DNA of 64,000 nucleotides from Winogradskyella pelagia (GCF_017581965.1 NZ_JAGEVF010000002.1:248001-312000); one strand, 5' to 3'; counted from the first letter of the stretch, positions 25,930 to 35,634 are shown. Notes: generated by a model from the sequence alone, not told the origin. Numbers and translations are program-made.

Positions 25930-27624
25930 TTAATTTATGATAAGTTTTGTCGTAAAATCGATATTTTCCTCATTCTTAACGTTTAATATGTAAAATCCAG
26001 AGTTGAGATTCACTGGTATAACTGAGCGGTTAGACAGTCTTATATGCTTATCAAAAACAGTTTTTCCGGTTAAATCTGATATAGAGATTTTAGCGTTAGA
26101 GTTGTTGTTGGACAAAATCACTAACTCTGATTGAATAGGATTTCTCTCCAAACGTACATCTATCGACAAATAATTACCATTACTTAAAATAGGATTTAAT
26201 ATTTCATTGAGCGCAAAAGTGACATTGGCTTCCGTAAGTTGAACGTGTTGCTCATTATTATCAGGGATAAAGGTGTTGTCAAAAGGCGTGTCATTGGTTG
26301 TAGCTCGAGAGGAACTTAAATCGATATCATGATACCAGTCAACAGGTGTGTCATCAGTAATAACAAGTGACAAAGCACTGACTGTTGGGATAAAGTTGAA
26401 CTTATCTATTTGTAAGGCATTTAAAAAATCTGTAGCTAAAGGGTCTCCGCCCCCAACTGCACCTGTAAGTGCAGACAAATCAAATAAACCGCCAGGAGCA
26501 GCATCAATACCGCTTACAAATTCAAATGCTTGGCTTTGCGCTGTTGAAGTAGTTGGTGGAATAATTGGCGGATCAATAATAACATTACTCACAACATCCG
26601 TGGTATTCAATTCAGGTGTGAAATTGATGTCAATATCAATAACAACATTTCCAAAAGGTGGCGCTGGTACAAGGAACGTTGCGTCCATAACTATAAAACC
26701 AGGACTCACGGTCGTACCACTATTGCCAATGGCAAAGTAAGGGCTTCCAATACCACTGCCGTTTACTATAGCAACATTTCTTACGTTTGTTGGAAACCCA
26801 TCTGCGGTAAAAGATGTAATTCTATTCTGAAAACTTGTTCTATAGGGATGTGGTGTTGGTAACGTAATGCTTGGGTCAAATTCCACGTCGCTTCCAGATT
26901 GTAAATGTGGCACAAAATGGTCTGTCAAGAGTTGCCTCGCAGCAGGTGAATTGAGTAAATCGTTAATAATGGGTTGAATTTCAGCAACTGGATTTAGTCC
27001 GTTAAAAGCTAAATAATTAAGCTGATGCTGTAACCCAATCGGAATATTTGCACCTAAATGTGGCGAATCAAAAGAAATAAATAGTCGGGTGTCATCCGTT
27101 ATAGCGTTAGACTCCATAAAATTAAGAGCATATCTAGAGATTATGCCTCCCATACTTGGTCCAATAATTACATTTTGCTCTGGACTGTTAGCTGCTTTAT
27201 CGGTATTAATAGTATTAATCAATTCTACTAAAACCATAGCATTACGCTCAATAAAGTCTGCACCACCATCTATTGTAGCACCGTCTCCATTGACGTAGGT
27301 TGGGAAATTTAAAATAATAAGATCAAATCCCTCAGCACGTACTAAATCAGCTAAATTTTGAGTGCCGCCTGCTCCAGTAAACTGTAGAGAGTTGTAAATA
27401 GCAGTAATATCTCGAGTATCACCAGGATCGAACCCATCGACAAAGATTATGGGTTTATTTAAGATATTATCATTTCCAAGGAAAATCTCATACTCTCCCT
27501 GGCCAAGTGTACTTGCCGTGTTGTCATAAATAGACAAATCTACAGATTCCGTTGCCGTAATCGAAATTTGTGCAATGGCAATGAAAGGGCATAAAATTAA
27601 AAATAGAATGTAATTTTTTAACAT
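25930..27624 (-). CDS. Secreted lipase-like alpha/beta hydrolase with type IX sorting domain
   Basis: From the ATG at 27624 the protein has 564 residues and starts MLKNYILFLILCPFIAIAQ, a Sec signal. A longer start adds 18 residues before the signal. An alpha/beta hydrolase core follows (IIFVDGFDPGD, LIILNFPTYVNG) with a nucleophile elbow NVIIGPSMGGIISRYAL and FISFDSPHLGANIP, like lipases. Long Asn/Pro/Thr-rich stretches follow. The last 75 or so residues form a type A T9SS C-terminal domain (KISISDLTGKTVFDK, IPVNLNSGFYILNVK). It is likely exported by the T9SS whose PorT and Plug parts lie in this window. Substrate unknown. Confidence 0.85.
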   Translation of the reverse strand: MLKNYILFLILCPFIAIAQISITATESVDLSIYDNTASTLGQGEYEIFLGNDNILNKPIIFVDGFDPGDTRDITAIYNSLQFTGAGGTQNLADLVRAEGFDLIILNFPTYVNGDGATIDGGADFIERNAMVLVELINTINTDKAANSPEQNVIIGPSMGGIISRYALNFMESNAITDDTRLFISFDSPHLGANIPIGLQHQLNYLAFNGLNPVAEIQPIINDLLNSPAARQLLTDHFVPHLQSGSDVEFDPSITLPTPHPYRTSFQNRITSFTADGFPTNVRNVAIVNGSGIGSPYFAIGNSGTTVSPGFIVMDATFLVPAPPFGNVVIDIDINFTPELNTTDVVSNVIIDPPIIPPTTSTAQSQAFEFVSGIDAAPGGLFDLSALTGAVGGGDPLATDFLNALQIDKFNFIPTVSALSLVITDDTPVDWYHDIDLSSSRATTNDTPFDNTFIPDNNEQHVQLTEANVTFALNEILNPILSNGNYLSIDVRLERNPIQSELVILSNNNSNAKISISDLTGKTVFDKHIRLSNRSVIPVNLNSGFYILNVKNEENIDFTTKLIIN

Positions 27625-27714
27625 AAGAATTTTGTGTTTTAATTGAGTTAAAAGATACAAAGATTTCTCTTTCCGCATGTATATTTTAGAATCAAATCTA
27701 TAAAGTGCACAAAA

Positions 27715-27746
27715 AAATCCTTAGAACTCAGGGCTTCTAAGGATTT
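27715..27746 (-). terminator. Intrinsic terminator after pruA
   Basis: A 12-base perfect stem (27715-27726 with 27735-27746) with eight-base loop, followed on the minus strand by a T run. Confidence 0.8.
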
Positions 27747-27767
27747 AATTTTCAATTATTTAACAGA

Positions 27768-29393
27768 CTATCCTAAAAATGGATATCTATAATCTGTTGG
27801 AGTTACAAAGGTTTCTTTAATAAGTCTTGGTGACACCCAGCGCAATAAATTTTGTGCACTTCCCGCCTTATCATTAGTACCAGAGGCTCTGGCTCCACCA
27901 AATGGTTGTTGTCCAACAACAGCTCCTGTTGGTTTATCATTGATGTAAAAGTTGCCAGCTGAATTCTGGAGTGCTTTTGTAGCCTCATCAATCGCATATC
28001 GACTTGTTGCTAAAACCGCTCCAGTTAAGGCATATTCACTAGTTTCGTCAACTAATTTCAGAGTTTCAGTAAATTCTGTGTCGTTATACACGTAAATAGT
28101 AATAACAGGACCAAATAGTTCAGTGCGCATTGTTGTGTATTTTGGATTGGTAGTAACAATTACTGTTGGTTCAATAAAAAACCCTTTTGATTTGTCGTAA
28201 CCACCACCGGCAATGATTTCGGCATCGCTGTCTGATTTGGCTTGGTCAATGTATTTGGCCAATTTATCAAAAGATCCTTCATGTATTACTGCAGTTATAA
28301 AATTGCTCATATCTTCAGGAGAACCCATTTTAAAAGACGCTATGTCTTCTAGTAAATAGGATTTCACATCTTTCCAAATACTCTTTGGAATATAGGCTCT
28401 CGATGCAGCACTACATTTCTGCCCTTGGAATTCAAAAGCGCCACGCGAAATTGCAGTAGCTACCTGTTTTGGAACAGCACTGCTGTGTGCAATGATAAAA
28501 TCCTTACCACCAGTTTCGCCAACAATCCTTGGATAGGTTTTATAATTGTGGATGTTCTCTCCGATTTGCTTCCATAGTTCTTTAAAAATAAAGGTTGAAC
28601 CTGTAAAATGTAACCCAGAAAAATCTGGACTAGATAAAACTGTATTTGTTATCATTACGGGATCTCCAAAAACCACATTAATAACGCCATTAGGTACTCC
28701 AGCTTCTTTAAATACGTCCATTATTACCTTAGCGGAATACACTTGGCTATCACTAGGTTTCCAAACCACAACATTTCCCATAAGTGCCATACAGGCAGGT
28801 AAATTTCCAGCAATGGCAGTGAAGTTAAATGGTGTTACGGCATAAGTAAATCCTTCGAGCGGTCTGTACTCAACTCTATTCCAAGCATCAGAGGTGCTTT
28901 CAGGTTGTTCCATGTAAATATCAGTCATAAACTGAACATTGAACCTCAAGAAATCGATAAGTTCGCATGCTGCATCAATTTCCGCTTGGTGCACAGTTTT
29001 AGACTGTGCGATCATTGTTGCAGCATTAATCTTCGCTCGGTATGGGCCAGCAATTAATTCAGCAGCTTTTAAGAAAATACCTGCACGCTGTTCCCATGGC
29101 ATTTGAGACCATGATTTACGTGCCTCAATTGCTGTAGCAATTGCTTTTTCAACGTGTTGTTTTTCAGCGAGGTGGTACTCACCAACAATATGTTTGTGGT
29201 CATGTGGAGGAGACATTGGTTTGGTGTTGCCGGTTCTAATGTCTTCACCATTGATATACAAAGGTACTTCAACTTTACTACCATACATCGCTTTATAAGT
29301 CTCTAATACTGCTTGTCGTTCCGGAGAACCAGGAGCATATGATTTAACAGGCTCGTTCACAGCTATTGGAACATTAAAAAAACCTTTTCCCAT
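27768..29393 (-). CDS. pruA: L-glutamate gamma-semialdehyde (1-pyrroline-5-carboxylate) dehydrogenase
   Basis: The enzyme oxidises glutamate semialdehyde to glutamate with NAD+ in proline breakdown. The 541-residue protein matches the eukaryote-like stand-alone P5C dehydrogenase form found in Bacteroidota, not the PutA fusion. Aldehyde dehydrogenase motifs are visible: TPFNFTAIAGNLPACMALMG, LHFTGSTFIFKELW, the general base Glu in VGETGGKDF and the catalytic Cys in EFQGQKCSAASR, with a C-terminal GGARASGTNDKAG. It appears monocistronic; no proline dehydrogenase gene is adjacent. Confidence 0.95.
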   Translation of the reverse strand: MGKGFFNVPIAVNEPVKSYAPGSPERQAVLETYKAMYGSKVEVPLYINGEDIRTGNTKPMSPPHDHKHIVGEYHLAEKQHVEKAIATAIEARKSWSQMPWEQRAGIFLKAAELIAGPYRAKINAATMIAQSKTVHQAEIDAACELIDFLRFNVQFMTDIYMEQPESTSDAWNRVEYRPLEGFTYAVTPFNFTAIAGNLPACMALMGNVVVWKPSDSQVYSAKVIMDVFKEAGVPNGVINVVFGDPVMITNTVLSSPDFSGLHFTGSTFIFKELWKQIGENIHNYKTYPRIVGETGGKDFIIAHSSAVPKQVATAISRGAFEFQGQKCSAASRAYIPKSIWKDVKSYLLEDIASFKMGSPEDMSNFITAVIHEGSFDKLAKYIDQAKSDSDAEIIAGGGYDKSKGFFIEPTVIVTTNPKYTTMRTELFGPVITIYVYNDTEFTETLKLVDETSEYALTGAVLATSRYAIDEATKALQNSAGNFYINDKPTGAVVGQQPFGGARASGTNDKAGSAQNLLRWVSPRLIKETFVTPTDYRYPFLG

Positions 29394-29433
29394 GATATGT
29401 TATTTATTAAAAGTTTGAATTTTTTTGAAAGTG

Positions 29434-29441
29434 CAAAGGTA
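29434..29441 (-). promoter_or_regulatory. Putative -7 promoter element for pruA
   Basis: The minus strand reads TACCTTTG, matching TANNTTTG, with a predicted leader of about 34 bases. Confidence 0.5.
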
Positions 29442-29646
29442 CAACTTTTAAGGTTTATCAATTGCACATTTGATATTCTAACTTGGAAAAGCGGGCACTT
29501 AGTTTGATGAAAAGGATATAGGGGTTAACGTTGGTTGTAAGGCACAGAATGTATTGCAGCAGGATCAACTTATGTATAAAACGAATAACCTATAAACAGA
29601 AATATTGCCTAAGTTGAAAAAATTGATTCTAAGAGTGATAGATTGT

Positions 29647-30033
29647 TTAGTTGAGTGCGAAAGGAGCACTGAGCTTAAAGGAAGGAATATAAACTTTAAA
29701 CTTACTTGCTTTGGTAAAGTTAACCATATTGTAATGACCTTGCATGGCTCCGAAAGGCGAAGTTAAAAGACAGCCCGAATTGTAGGTGTGTTTTTCACCA
29801 GGCTTTAATACCGGTTTTTTTCCAATAACACCTTCACCTTCAATAATCTCCTCATTATTTAAGGCGTCTAAAATACGCCAATGTCTTGAATTTAATTGAA
29901 CCGAATCCTTACTTTGATTTTCAATAGTTACCTTGTATCCAAAAGCGAAATGTACCTTGTAATTTTTGTAAAAGGTGCCTTCGAAATTAGTTTCTACGGA
30001 GATTTTTATACCGCTTGTAACTTGTTGTACCAT
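29647..30033 (-). CDS. apaG: ApaG-family protein
   Basis: The 128-residue protein is a single ApaG (DUF525) fibronectin-like domain. Typical motifs are HFAFGYKVTIENQSKDSVQLNSRHWRI, EGEGVIGKKPVLKPGE, and the end TYNSGCLLTSPFGAMQGHYNMV. ApaG was linked to Co2+/Mg2+ efflux in enterobacteria; its biochemical role is not settled. It stands alone on the minus strand with about 250 bases to pruA and 170 to the Plug gene, in which I see no other gene. Confidence 0.92.
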   Translation of the reverse strand: MVQQVTSGIKISVETNFEGTFYKNYKVHFAFGYKVTIENQSKDSVQLNSRHWRILDALNNEEIIEGEGVIGKKPVLKPGEKHTYNSGCLLTSPFGAMQGHYNMVNFTKASKFKVYIPSFKLSAPFALN

Positions 30034-30203
30034 TGTTAGTGTTGAGATGTTACGCTAAAATAGCATAAATTTTTAATCAAAGACACAATTTTAGAAAACT
30101 AAACCTTCTATTTTAACAATTTCTGTAGATATTCGCTGAAATCCCCTTTAAAAGGGATGTTAAGCCATTGTGCAATGTTATTTCAGTACACAAAACGTAA
30201 ATT

Positions 30204-31454
30204 TTAGTTAGAGATATCAACCGATGTCGCCTCGCCAAATCCAATGAGCCTGTCGTATCTTGCGCCCAAATCCCTGTAATATACTAATACCTTGTAATTA
30301 TTCTCGGTTTCCCAATAATTACCGCTAATATCACCTTCATTAAGTATTCCCGTTGCTCTGTCTATGGTAACGTACTTGTAATTGTAAAATCCCTGTTTCA
30401 AACGCATCATACATTCGTATATGCCCGCTTCGGAGTTGTAGATCATTTGGGTTAGCGGTTCTATTGAAAAGCCATTGAAATTGCCGTAGATATGTACGTC
30501 TCTATCCATAAATTCTTCATGACGAAGAGAAAAATGAATCATGGTGTAATCGGCCTCAATGGAAACATCAGTTCTGTCTATAGCTGTAATCTGAAAATTA
30601 CCATTAATGTCAGGATTGTAAGTGTAGGGATTACCTTTTCGAGCCTCATTGGTAAAAAGATAATTGTGATAAATATCTTTTAAATCAATGAACTGAACAC
30701 CAACATTGGCAGCCCTTACATCCTTATTTTCAAAAAAGAGATATTCATTTCCGCCCCAAAATGCTGTTTCTGTATCATAGCGATAAATCAATTGATTGCC
30801 TAAAGTGTATTGAGGTGCTAATCCTGTGATTGCTGTGTTCAGATTATTGTTTTGAATAATAAGTGTTTTAACAGTTTCTAATGGGTTGTTAAAGTTGATA
30901 ATACTTGTAGAAATAGCAATGTCTACCGACTGTTTTGATGCAATAACCTTTACGTCTCTAGACCTTTTAACCTTTACGCCTACATTAACCAAATCTTCAT
31001 AAACCATAAATTTCCTACTAAACATTAACTCGCCATAATCATCATAAATTGAAATCATGTAGTTCCCTGTTTTTAGCAGTGCCCTAGTCTGTAAATTTGG
31101 TATTTGGAGTTTGTAATGCGAATAGATTTGATAGGTATTGAAAGAATTAAAATAATCCAGTATTCTTTGGTTATCCAATCCTCTGAGGTATTCTGCTTTG
31201 GCTAAAACAGACGGTGTCCAATCATAATTAAAATGCTCAATAACATAATAAAAGTCTTCTTCATTAGCATTGAGTGCGTCAAATTCTAATACCAAAGGTT
31301 CACCAAGCCTTAAGACTGGTAATTGGCCTTGCGTAGTGTTTGACTTAAATTGAATGGTTTTAATAAAATCTGGAGGAGGCACTTCAACAGCCTGCGATAG
31401 AATTGGACTTGAGCAAAAGAAAAGTACGCCTAAAAAAAAGAGATATCTTGTCAT
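30204..31454 (-). CDS. Type IX secretion system Plug protein (DUF5103 family)
   Basis: The 416-residue protein has a signal peptide (MTRYLFFLGVLFFCSSPILSQ) and then the DUF5103 start VEVPPPDFIKTIQFK with LPVLRLGEPLVLEFD. Further family stretches are FYYVIEHFNYDWTPS, SFNTYQIYSHYKLQIPN, MLRTGNYM-like LLKTGNYMISIYDD, and FSRKFMVYEDLVNVGV. The end is VLVYYRDLGARYDRLIGFG. The Flavobacterium johnsoniae member is the Plug that closes the SprA translocon pore. The protein is periplasmic. The gene is divergent from nqrA and appears monocistronic. Identification is by recalled family motifs. Confidence 0.82.
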   Translation of the reverse strand: MTRYLFFLGVLFFCSSPILSQAVEVPPPDFIKTIQFKSNTTQGQLPVLRLGEPLVLEFDALNANEEDFYYVIEHFNYDWTPSVLAKAEYLRGLDNQRILDYFNSFNTYQIYSHYKLQIPNLQTRALLKTGNYMISIYDDYGELMFSRKFMVYEDLVNVGVKVKRSRDVKVIASKQSVDIAISTSIINFNNPLETVKTLIIQNNNLNTAITGLAPQYTLGNQLIYRYDTETAFWGGNEYLFFENKDVRAANVGVQFIDLKDIYHNYLFTNEARKGNPYTYNPDINGNFQITAIDRTDVSIEADYTMIHFSLRHEEFMDRDVHIYGNFNGFSIEPLTQMIYNSEAGIYECMMRLKQGFYNYKYVTIDRATGILNEGDISGNYWETENNYKVLVYYRDLGARYDRLIGFGEATSVDISN

Positions 31455-31574
31455 TTTTGTAACTAAAACTTTTAAATATAAACAAATTCTATGCCTTAAA
31501 CCTATTAAAGTTATTTATAATGACTATAAATAAAAAAGATGTTTTATTATGAAAACTATTTAACCATTAATTCT

Positions 31575-31582
31575 TAAATTTG
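31575..31582 (+). promoter_or_regulatory. Putative -7 promoter element for the nqr operon
   Basis: TAAATTTG matches TANNTTTG exactly, 33 bases before nqrA; the leader would be about 28 bases. No convincing -33 TTTG is seen. Confidence 0.5.
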
Positions 31583-31615
31583 CACGGATTTTTAGATAAC
31601 TAATCTTTAACAGGT

Positions 31616-32968
31616 ATGTCAAAAGACATTAGAATTAAGAAAGGTTTAGATATAAAGCTTGTTGGTGAAGCAGAGAAAACAACTGAGAACGCCATTGTTA
31701 GCAATTTTTATTCTGTACAACCTGAAGATTTTCACAGTATTATTCCAAAACTTGTATCGAAAGAGGGTAGCCATGTAAAAGCAGGTGAAACATTATTTTA
31801 CAATAAGGATAATGAGTCTATGAAATTTGTATCTCCAGTATCTGGGAAAATTTCTGAGGTAAAACGTGGAGAACGACGACGCATTTTAGCTATTAAGATT
31901 ACTGCGGATAAAGAGCAAACCTACTTAGATCATGGTAAGTTTAATTTAGATTCTGATGCAGAAACTATCAAAACTCATTTGTTAGAATCTGGTTGCTGGA
32001 CATTTATTAAGCAGCGTCCTTACGATGTTATAGCCAAACCCGATTCAGAGCCGAAAGGCATCTTCATCTCTGGTTACGCAAGTGCGCCGTTAGCTGCCGA
32101 TTTAGACTATGTTTTGGCTGGTAAAGAAGCAGAATTGCAAGCTGCAGTAAACGTGTTATCTAAATTAACTTCTGGAGATGTCCATGTTTCAGTTGGAAAA
32201 TCTTCAAATAGTCCACTCTCAAACTTAGAGAATATTACTCTACATAAAGTTTCTGGACCACATCCTTCAGGAAATGTAGGAACCTTAATAAATAAGGTGG
32301 ATCCAGTAAATAAAGGTGAAACAGTTTGGACAATAAACGCACAAGACTTAGTTATTATAGGTGAATTGTTACTCACTGGAAAATTTAACGCTGAGCGTAT
32401 TGTTGCTTTAGCAGGGTCTTCGGTTCAAAAACCACGTTATTTTAAAACAAAAATTGGGTCAGAGGTTGCAACAATGATTTATGATAACGGCGTTGAAAAA
32501 GATGGCAACGATCGTATTATATCAGGGAACGTGTTAACTGGAAAACGAGTTGCACCAGATGGCTATTTAGATTATTACAGCAACGTCCTTACGGTAATTC
32601 CAGAAGGTGACGATTATGAGTTCTTTGGATGGAATAAACCAGTATTTGATAAAATTTCGCCTTCAAGAGCGCTAACATTTTCTTGGTTGACTCCAAAAAA
32701 GAAGTATGACTTAGATACGAATACCAATGGTGAGCATCGTGCTTTTGTTATCACAGGGAGCTATGAAGAGGTGTTTCCTTTAGATATCTATCCTTTACAA
32801 ATTCTTAAGGCTTGTATGTATAAGGATTTGGATGAGATGGAAGTTTTAGGTATGTACGAGGTCGCTCCAGAAGATTTTGCTTTAACGGAATTTATCTGTG
32901 TGTCAAAGCAACCACATCAAAAAATTATAAGAGAAGGATTAGACGTAATGCTCCAAGAAATAGGATAA
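31616..32968 (+). CDS. nqrA: Na+-translocating NADH:quinone reductase subunit A
   Basis: NqrA is the cytosolic quinone-binding-side subunit of the sodium-pumping Na+-NQR complex. The 450-residue protein starts with the typical MSKDIRIKKGLDIKLVGEAE and continues with a biotinyl-lipoyl-like region (FVSPVSGKISEVKRGERRRI) and KVSGPHPSGNVGTLI. The length is normal. It is the first gene of the six-gene nqrABCDEF operon, all on the plus strand with gaps of 3 to 49 bases. Confidence 0.96.
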   Translation: MSKDIRIKKGLDIKLVGEAEKTTENAIVSNFYSVQPEDFHSIIPKLVSKEGSHVKAGETLFYNKDNESMKFVSPVSGKISEVKRGERRRILAIKITADKEQTYLDHGKFNLDSDAETIKTHLLESGCWTFIKQRPYDVIAKPDSEPKGIFISGYASAPLAADLDYVLAGKEAELQAAVNVLSKLTSGDVHVSVGKSSNSPLSNLENITLHKVSGPHPSGNVGTLINKVDPVNKGETVWTINAQDLVIIGELLLTGKFNAERIVALAGSSVQKPRYFKTKIGSEVATMIYDNGVEKDGNDRIISGNVLTGKRVAPDGYLDYYSNVLTVIPEGDDYEFFGWNKPVFDKISPSRALTFSWLTPKKKYDLDTNTNGEHRAFVITGSYEEVFPLDIYPLQILKACMYKDLDEMEVLGMYEVAPEDFALTEFICVSKQPHQKIIREGLDVMLQEIG

Positions 32969-33017
32969 CCATAAGCAATTTTTGAGAGTTTGAAAAAGCT
33001 ATGAAAAAGTATAAATA

Positions 33018-34229
33018 ATGGGATTAAAACAAAACTTACACAACTTTAAAGTAAAAAATCAGGACAAAAAGTGGATTCCCGCTTTTAATGCTCTTTTTAC
33101 ATTTTTATATACCCCTAATGAGACTACACATGGCGGTACTCATATTAAGGCAGCAGACGATTTAAAACGAACAATGAACACGGTAATCATTGCTTTGATT
33201 CCATGTTTAATATTCGGAATCTTTAATGCAGGTTACCAACATTACCTCGCTTTGGGTGAAATAGAAGCCTCAAATGGTTTTTTAGGGTCTACATTTTGGA
33301 CCTTAGATAATCTTATCATAGGCGCATGGACCGTACTGCCTTTAGTAGCGGTGTCATACGGAGTGGGACTTGCTGTAGAATTTGTTTTTGCGGTGATTAA
33401 AGGACACGAAGTAGAGGAAGGGTATCTGGTTACTGGTATGCTAGTGCCGTTAATTGTGCCAATTGATATTCCGCTTTGGATGCTTTCCGTAGCTGTAATC
33501 TTCGGTGTGGTAATTGGTAAGGAAGTTTTTGGTGGTACCGGAATGAACATACTTAATCCAGCCCTAACCATTAGAGCCTTTTTATTCTTCGCTTATCCAA
33601 CATGGATGTCTGGAGATAAGGTATGGGTCCATGGAGCAGTAGAGCGCGCAGGTACGCCTGATGCAATTTCTGGTGAAACCTTATTAGGTGCATACGCACA
33701 GAACACCGAATTAGCAGGCATTGGTTATTGGGATATGTTTTGGGGATTAATTCCTGGTTCTGTAGGAGAGACGTCTAAGTTCCTTATTATAATTGGTGCA
33801 TTATTTTTAATATTTACTAAAATAGGAAGTTGGAGAATAATGTTAAGTACCGTAATTGGAGCGTTAGTAATGGGCTTAATTTTTGAATATGGTGTAGTTG
33901 GAACAGGATTAATCGACGAAAGTTCAAAATTTTATGGCTTAATGAGTGTACCGTTTTGGCAGCATCTCATTATAGGTAGTATATTATTCGGTGCAGTATA
34001 CATGGCAACAGACCCTGTGACTGCCTCACAAACCAATAAGGGGAAATGGATTTATGGATTCTTAATTGGATTCATTTCTATAATGATTCGTGTATTTAAT
34101 CCAGCATATCCAGAAGGGGTATTCTTGGCTATCCTTTTAATGAATGTGTTTGCACCAACTATTGACCATTATGTGGTTCAAGGTAATGTAAAACGAAGAC
34201 TAAAACGTTTAAAAGTAAAAGCAGCTTAA
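33018..34229 (+). CDS. nqrB: Na+-translocating NADH:quinone reductase subunit B
   Basis: The 403-residue membrane subunit carries riboflavin and a covalent FMN and takes part in Na+ transport. The flavinylation motif is DAISGETLL, with Thr221 as predicted FMN site; consensus DxxSGAT is changed to SGET here. About ten membrane helices are seen, with conserved GTGMNILNPALTIRAFLFFAYP and FGAVYMATDPVTASQTNKGKW. Covalent attachment depends on ApbE, encoded 5 kb downstream. It follows nqrA by 49 bases and precedes nqrC by three. Confidence 0.96.
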   Translation: MGLKQNLHNFKVKNQDKKWIPAFNALFTFLYTPNETTHGGTHIKAADDLKRTMNTVIIALIPCLIFGIFNAGYQHYLALGEIEASNGFLGSTFWTLDNLIIGAWTVLPLVAVSYGVGLAVEFVFAVIKGHEVEEGYLVTGMLVPLIVPIDIPLWMLSVAVIFGVVIGKEVFGGTGMNILNPALTIRAFLFFAYPTWMSGDKVWVHGAVERAGTPDAISGETLLGAYAQNTELAGIGYWDMFWGLIPGSVGETSKFLIIIGALFLIFTKIGSWRIMLSTVIGALVMGLIFEYGVVGTGLIDESSKFYGLMSVPFWQHLIIGSILFGAVYMATDPVTASQTNKGKWIYGFLIGFISIMIRVFNPAYPEGVFLAILLMNVFAPTIDHYVVQGNVKRRLKRLKVKAA

Positions 34230-34232
34230 GTT

Positions 34233-34979
34233 ATGGCAATCGATACTGAAAAAAATAGTTATACTGTTGTATTCGCCGTCATTATGGTGGTAGTTGTAGG
34301 TGCGATTCTTGCGGGATTAGCATCAGGTTTAAAGCCTATGGTAAAAGCTAACGAGCGTTACGAAAAACAACAGAATATTTTGTATGCAATGGGTGTAAAT
34401 AACAACCAAGGCACTAGTGATGTTGAATTTATTCCAACAGAGATAGTCGAGTCTGAGTTTGATAAATACATTAAGAAGCAATACGTAATTCAAGGTGGTG
34501 AGGTTTCTGAAAACGACCAAGCCTATTTAATCGATATTAAAAAAGAATCGACAAAGGCTAAGGATCCTAATTATGAAAGACGTCTTCCATTATTTATAGG
34601 GGAAAAGGATGGTGAAGAGGTGTATATTGTACCAGTAAGGGGAAAAGGACTTTGGGATGCTATTTGGGGTTTTGTGGCTATGGACAAGGGAATGACTGTG
34701 AAAGGAGTTTATTTTGATCATAAAGGTGAAACACCAGGCCTAGGAGCAAATATTAAAGAACGCTTTTTTATGGATGACTTTACTGGTGAAGAGTTACTTG
34801 ATGGTAATGAATTTAAAGGTATTAAAGTCGCTAAAGGAAATAATGATCCAAAGAATGAGATTAAGGATGATTATGAAGTAGATGCTATTGCAGGATCTAC
34901 AATCACCGGAGACGGCGTTACAGCCATGTTAAAGAAAGACATTCAAATGTATAAGTCTTATTTTGAGACTTTAAATTAA
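34233..34979 (+). CDS. nqrC: Na+-translocating NADH:quinone reductase subunit C
   Basis: The 248-residue subunit has one N-terminal membrane helix (YTVVFAVIMVVVVGAILAGLA) and a periplasmic FMN-binding domain. The flavinylation motif reads DAIAGSTITGDGV, with Thr225 as the predicted phosphoester-linked residue; the usual form is D-x-x-S-G-A-T-x-T. GLWDAIWGFVAMD and GETPGLGANI are further family motifs. It lies three bases after nqrB and ten before nqrD. Confidence 0.95.
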   Translation: MAIDTEKNSYTVVFAVIMVVVVGAILAGLASGLKPMVKANERYEKQQNILYAMGVNNNQGTSDVEFIPTEIVESEFDKYIKKQYVIQGGEVSENDQAYLIDIKKESTKAKDPNYERRLPLFIGEKDGEEVYIVPVRGKGLWDAIWGFVAMDKGMTVKGVYFDHKGETPGLGANIKERFFMDDFTGEELLDGNEFKGIKVAKGNNDPKNEIKDDYEVDAIAGSTITGDGVTAMLKKDIQMYKSYFETLN

Positions 34980-34989
34980 TAAATGGAAT

Positions 34990-35634
34990 ATGGGACTTTT
35001 ATCAAAAAAAGACGCAAAATTAATATCAGATCCATTAGCAGACAATAATCCGATTACCATCCAAGTGTTAGGTATATGTTCCGCTTTGGCTATTACGGCG
35101 CAGTTAAAGCCGTCCATAGTTATGGCCATCTCTGTGATATTTGTAATGGGAGTAGGTAATGTTGTTATCTCATTAATGCGAAACGTCATTCCTTCAAAAA
35201 TTAGAATTATTGTTCAGCTTATTGTGGTTGCGACATTAGTAATTATCGTTGACCAAGTTTTAAAAGCTTTTGCCTATACACTAAGTAAAGAACTTTCAGT
35301 GTTTATAGGATTAATTATAACTAACTGTATCATCATGGGACGTTTTGAAGCTTTTGCTTTGGGTAATGGACCTTGGCGATCATTTTTAGATGGCATTGGT
35401 AATGCCTTAGGTTATGGTGTAATATTGATCATTGTTGGATTCTTTAGAGAACTGTTAGGTTCTGGAACACTTTTTGGATTTAAAGTGCTTGGAGACTCTG
35501 TTGAAAAAACAGGATTATATGCTCTAGGTTATGAAAACAACGGATTTATGGTACTGCCTCCAATGGCTCTGATTGTTGTTGGATTAATAATTTGGGTCCA
35601 ACGTTCTAGAAATAAGGCTTTAATTGAAGATTAA
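34990..35634 (+). CDS. nqrD: Na+-translocating NADH:quinone reductase subunit D
   Basis: The 214-residue membrane subunit belongs to the NqrDE/RnfAE family, with six helices. Motifs are DNNPITIQVLGICSALAIT, IGLIITNCIIMGRFEAFA and GVILIIVGFFRELLGSG, including the Cys that contributes to the intramembrane iron-sulfur centre shared with NqrE. The length is normal. It is followed by a 48-base gap holding a hairpin repeat before nqrE. Confidence 0.95.
   Translation: MGLLSKKDAKLISDPLADNNPITIQVLGICSALAITAQLKPSIVMAISVIFVMGVGNVVISLMRNVIPSKIRIIVQLIVVATLVIIVDQVLKAFAYTLSKELSVFIGLIITNCIIMGRFEAFALGNGPWRSFLDGIGNALGYGVILIIVGFFRELLGSGTLFGFKVLGDSVEKTGLYALGYENNGFMVLPPMALIVVGLIIWVQRSRNKALIED

Noticed and set aside
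26348-26740. A 130-codon plus-strand open frame opposite the T9SS cargo hydrolase
   Set aside because: It is antisense to a well-supported gene and shows no family motif, signal or promoter. It is a shadow of the biased composition of the gene on the other strand.
29394-29646. Possible small gene or RNA in the gap between apaG and pruA
   Set aside because: Apart from the pruA promoter element I see no open frame, hairpin or conserved motif.
30141-30160. Short palindrome with CCCC/GGG arms downstream of the Plug gene
   Set aside because: The arms are unequal, the stem is short and no T run follows, so I do not call it a terminator.
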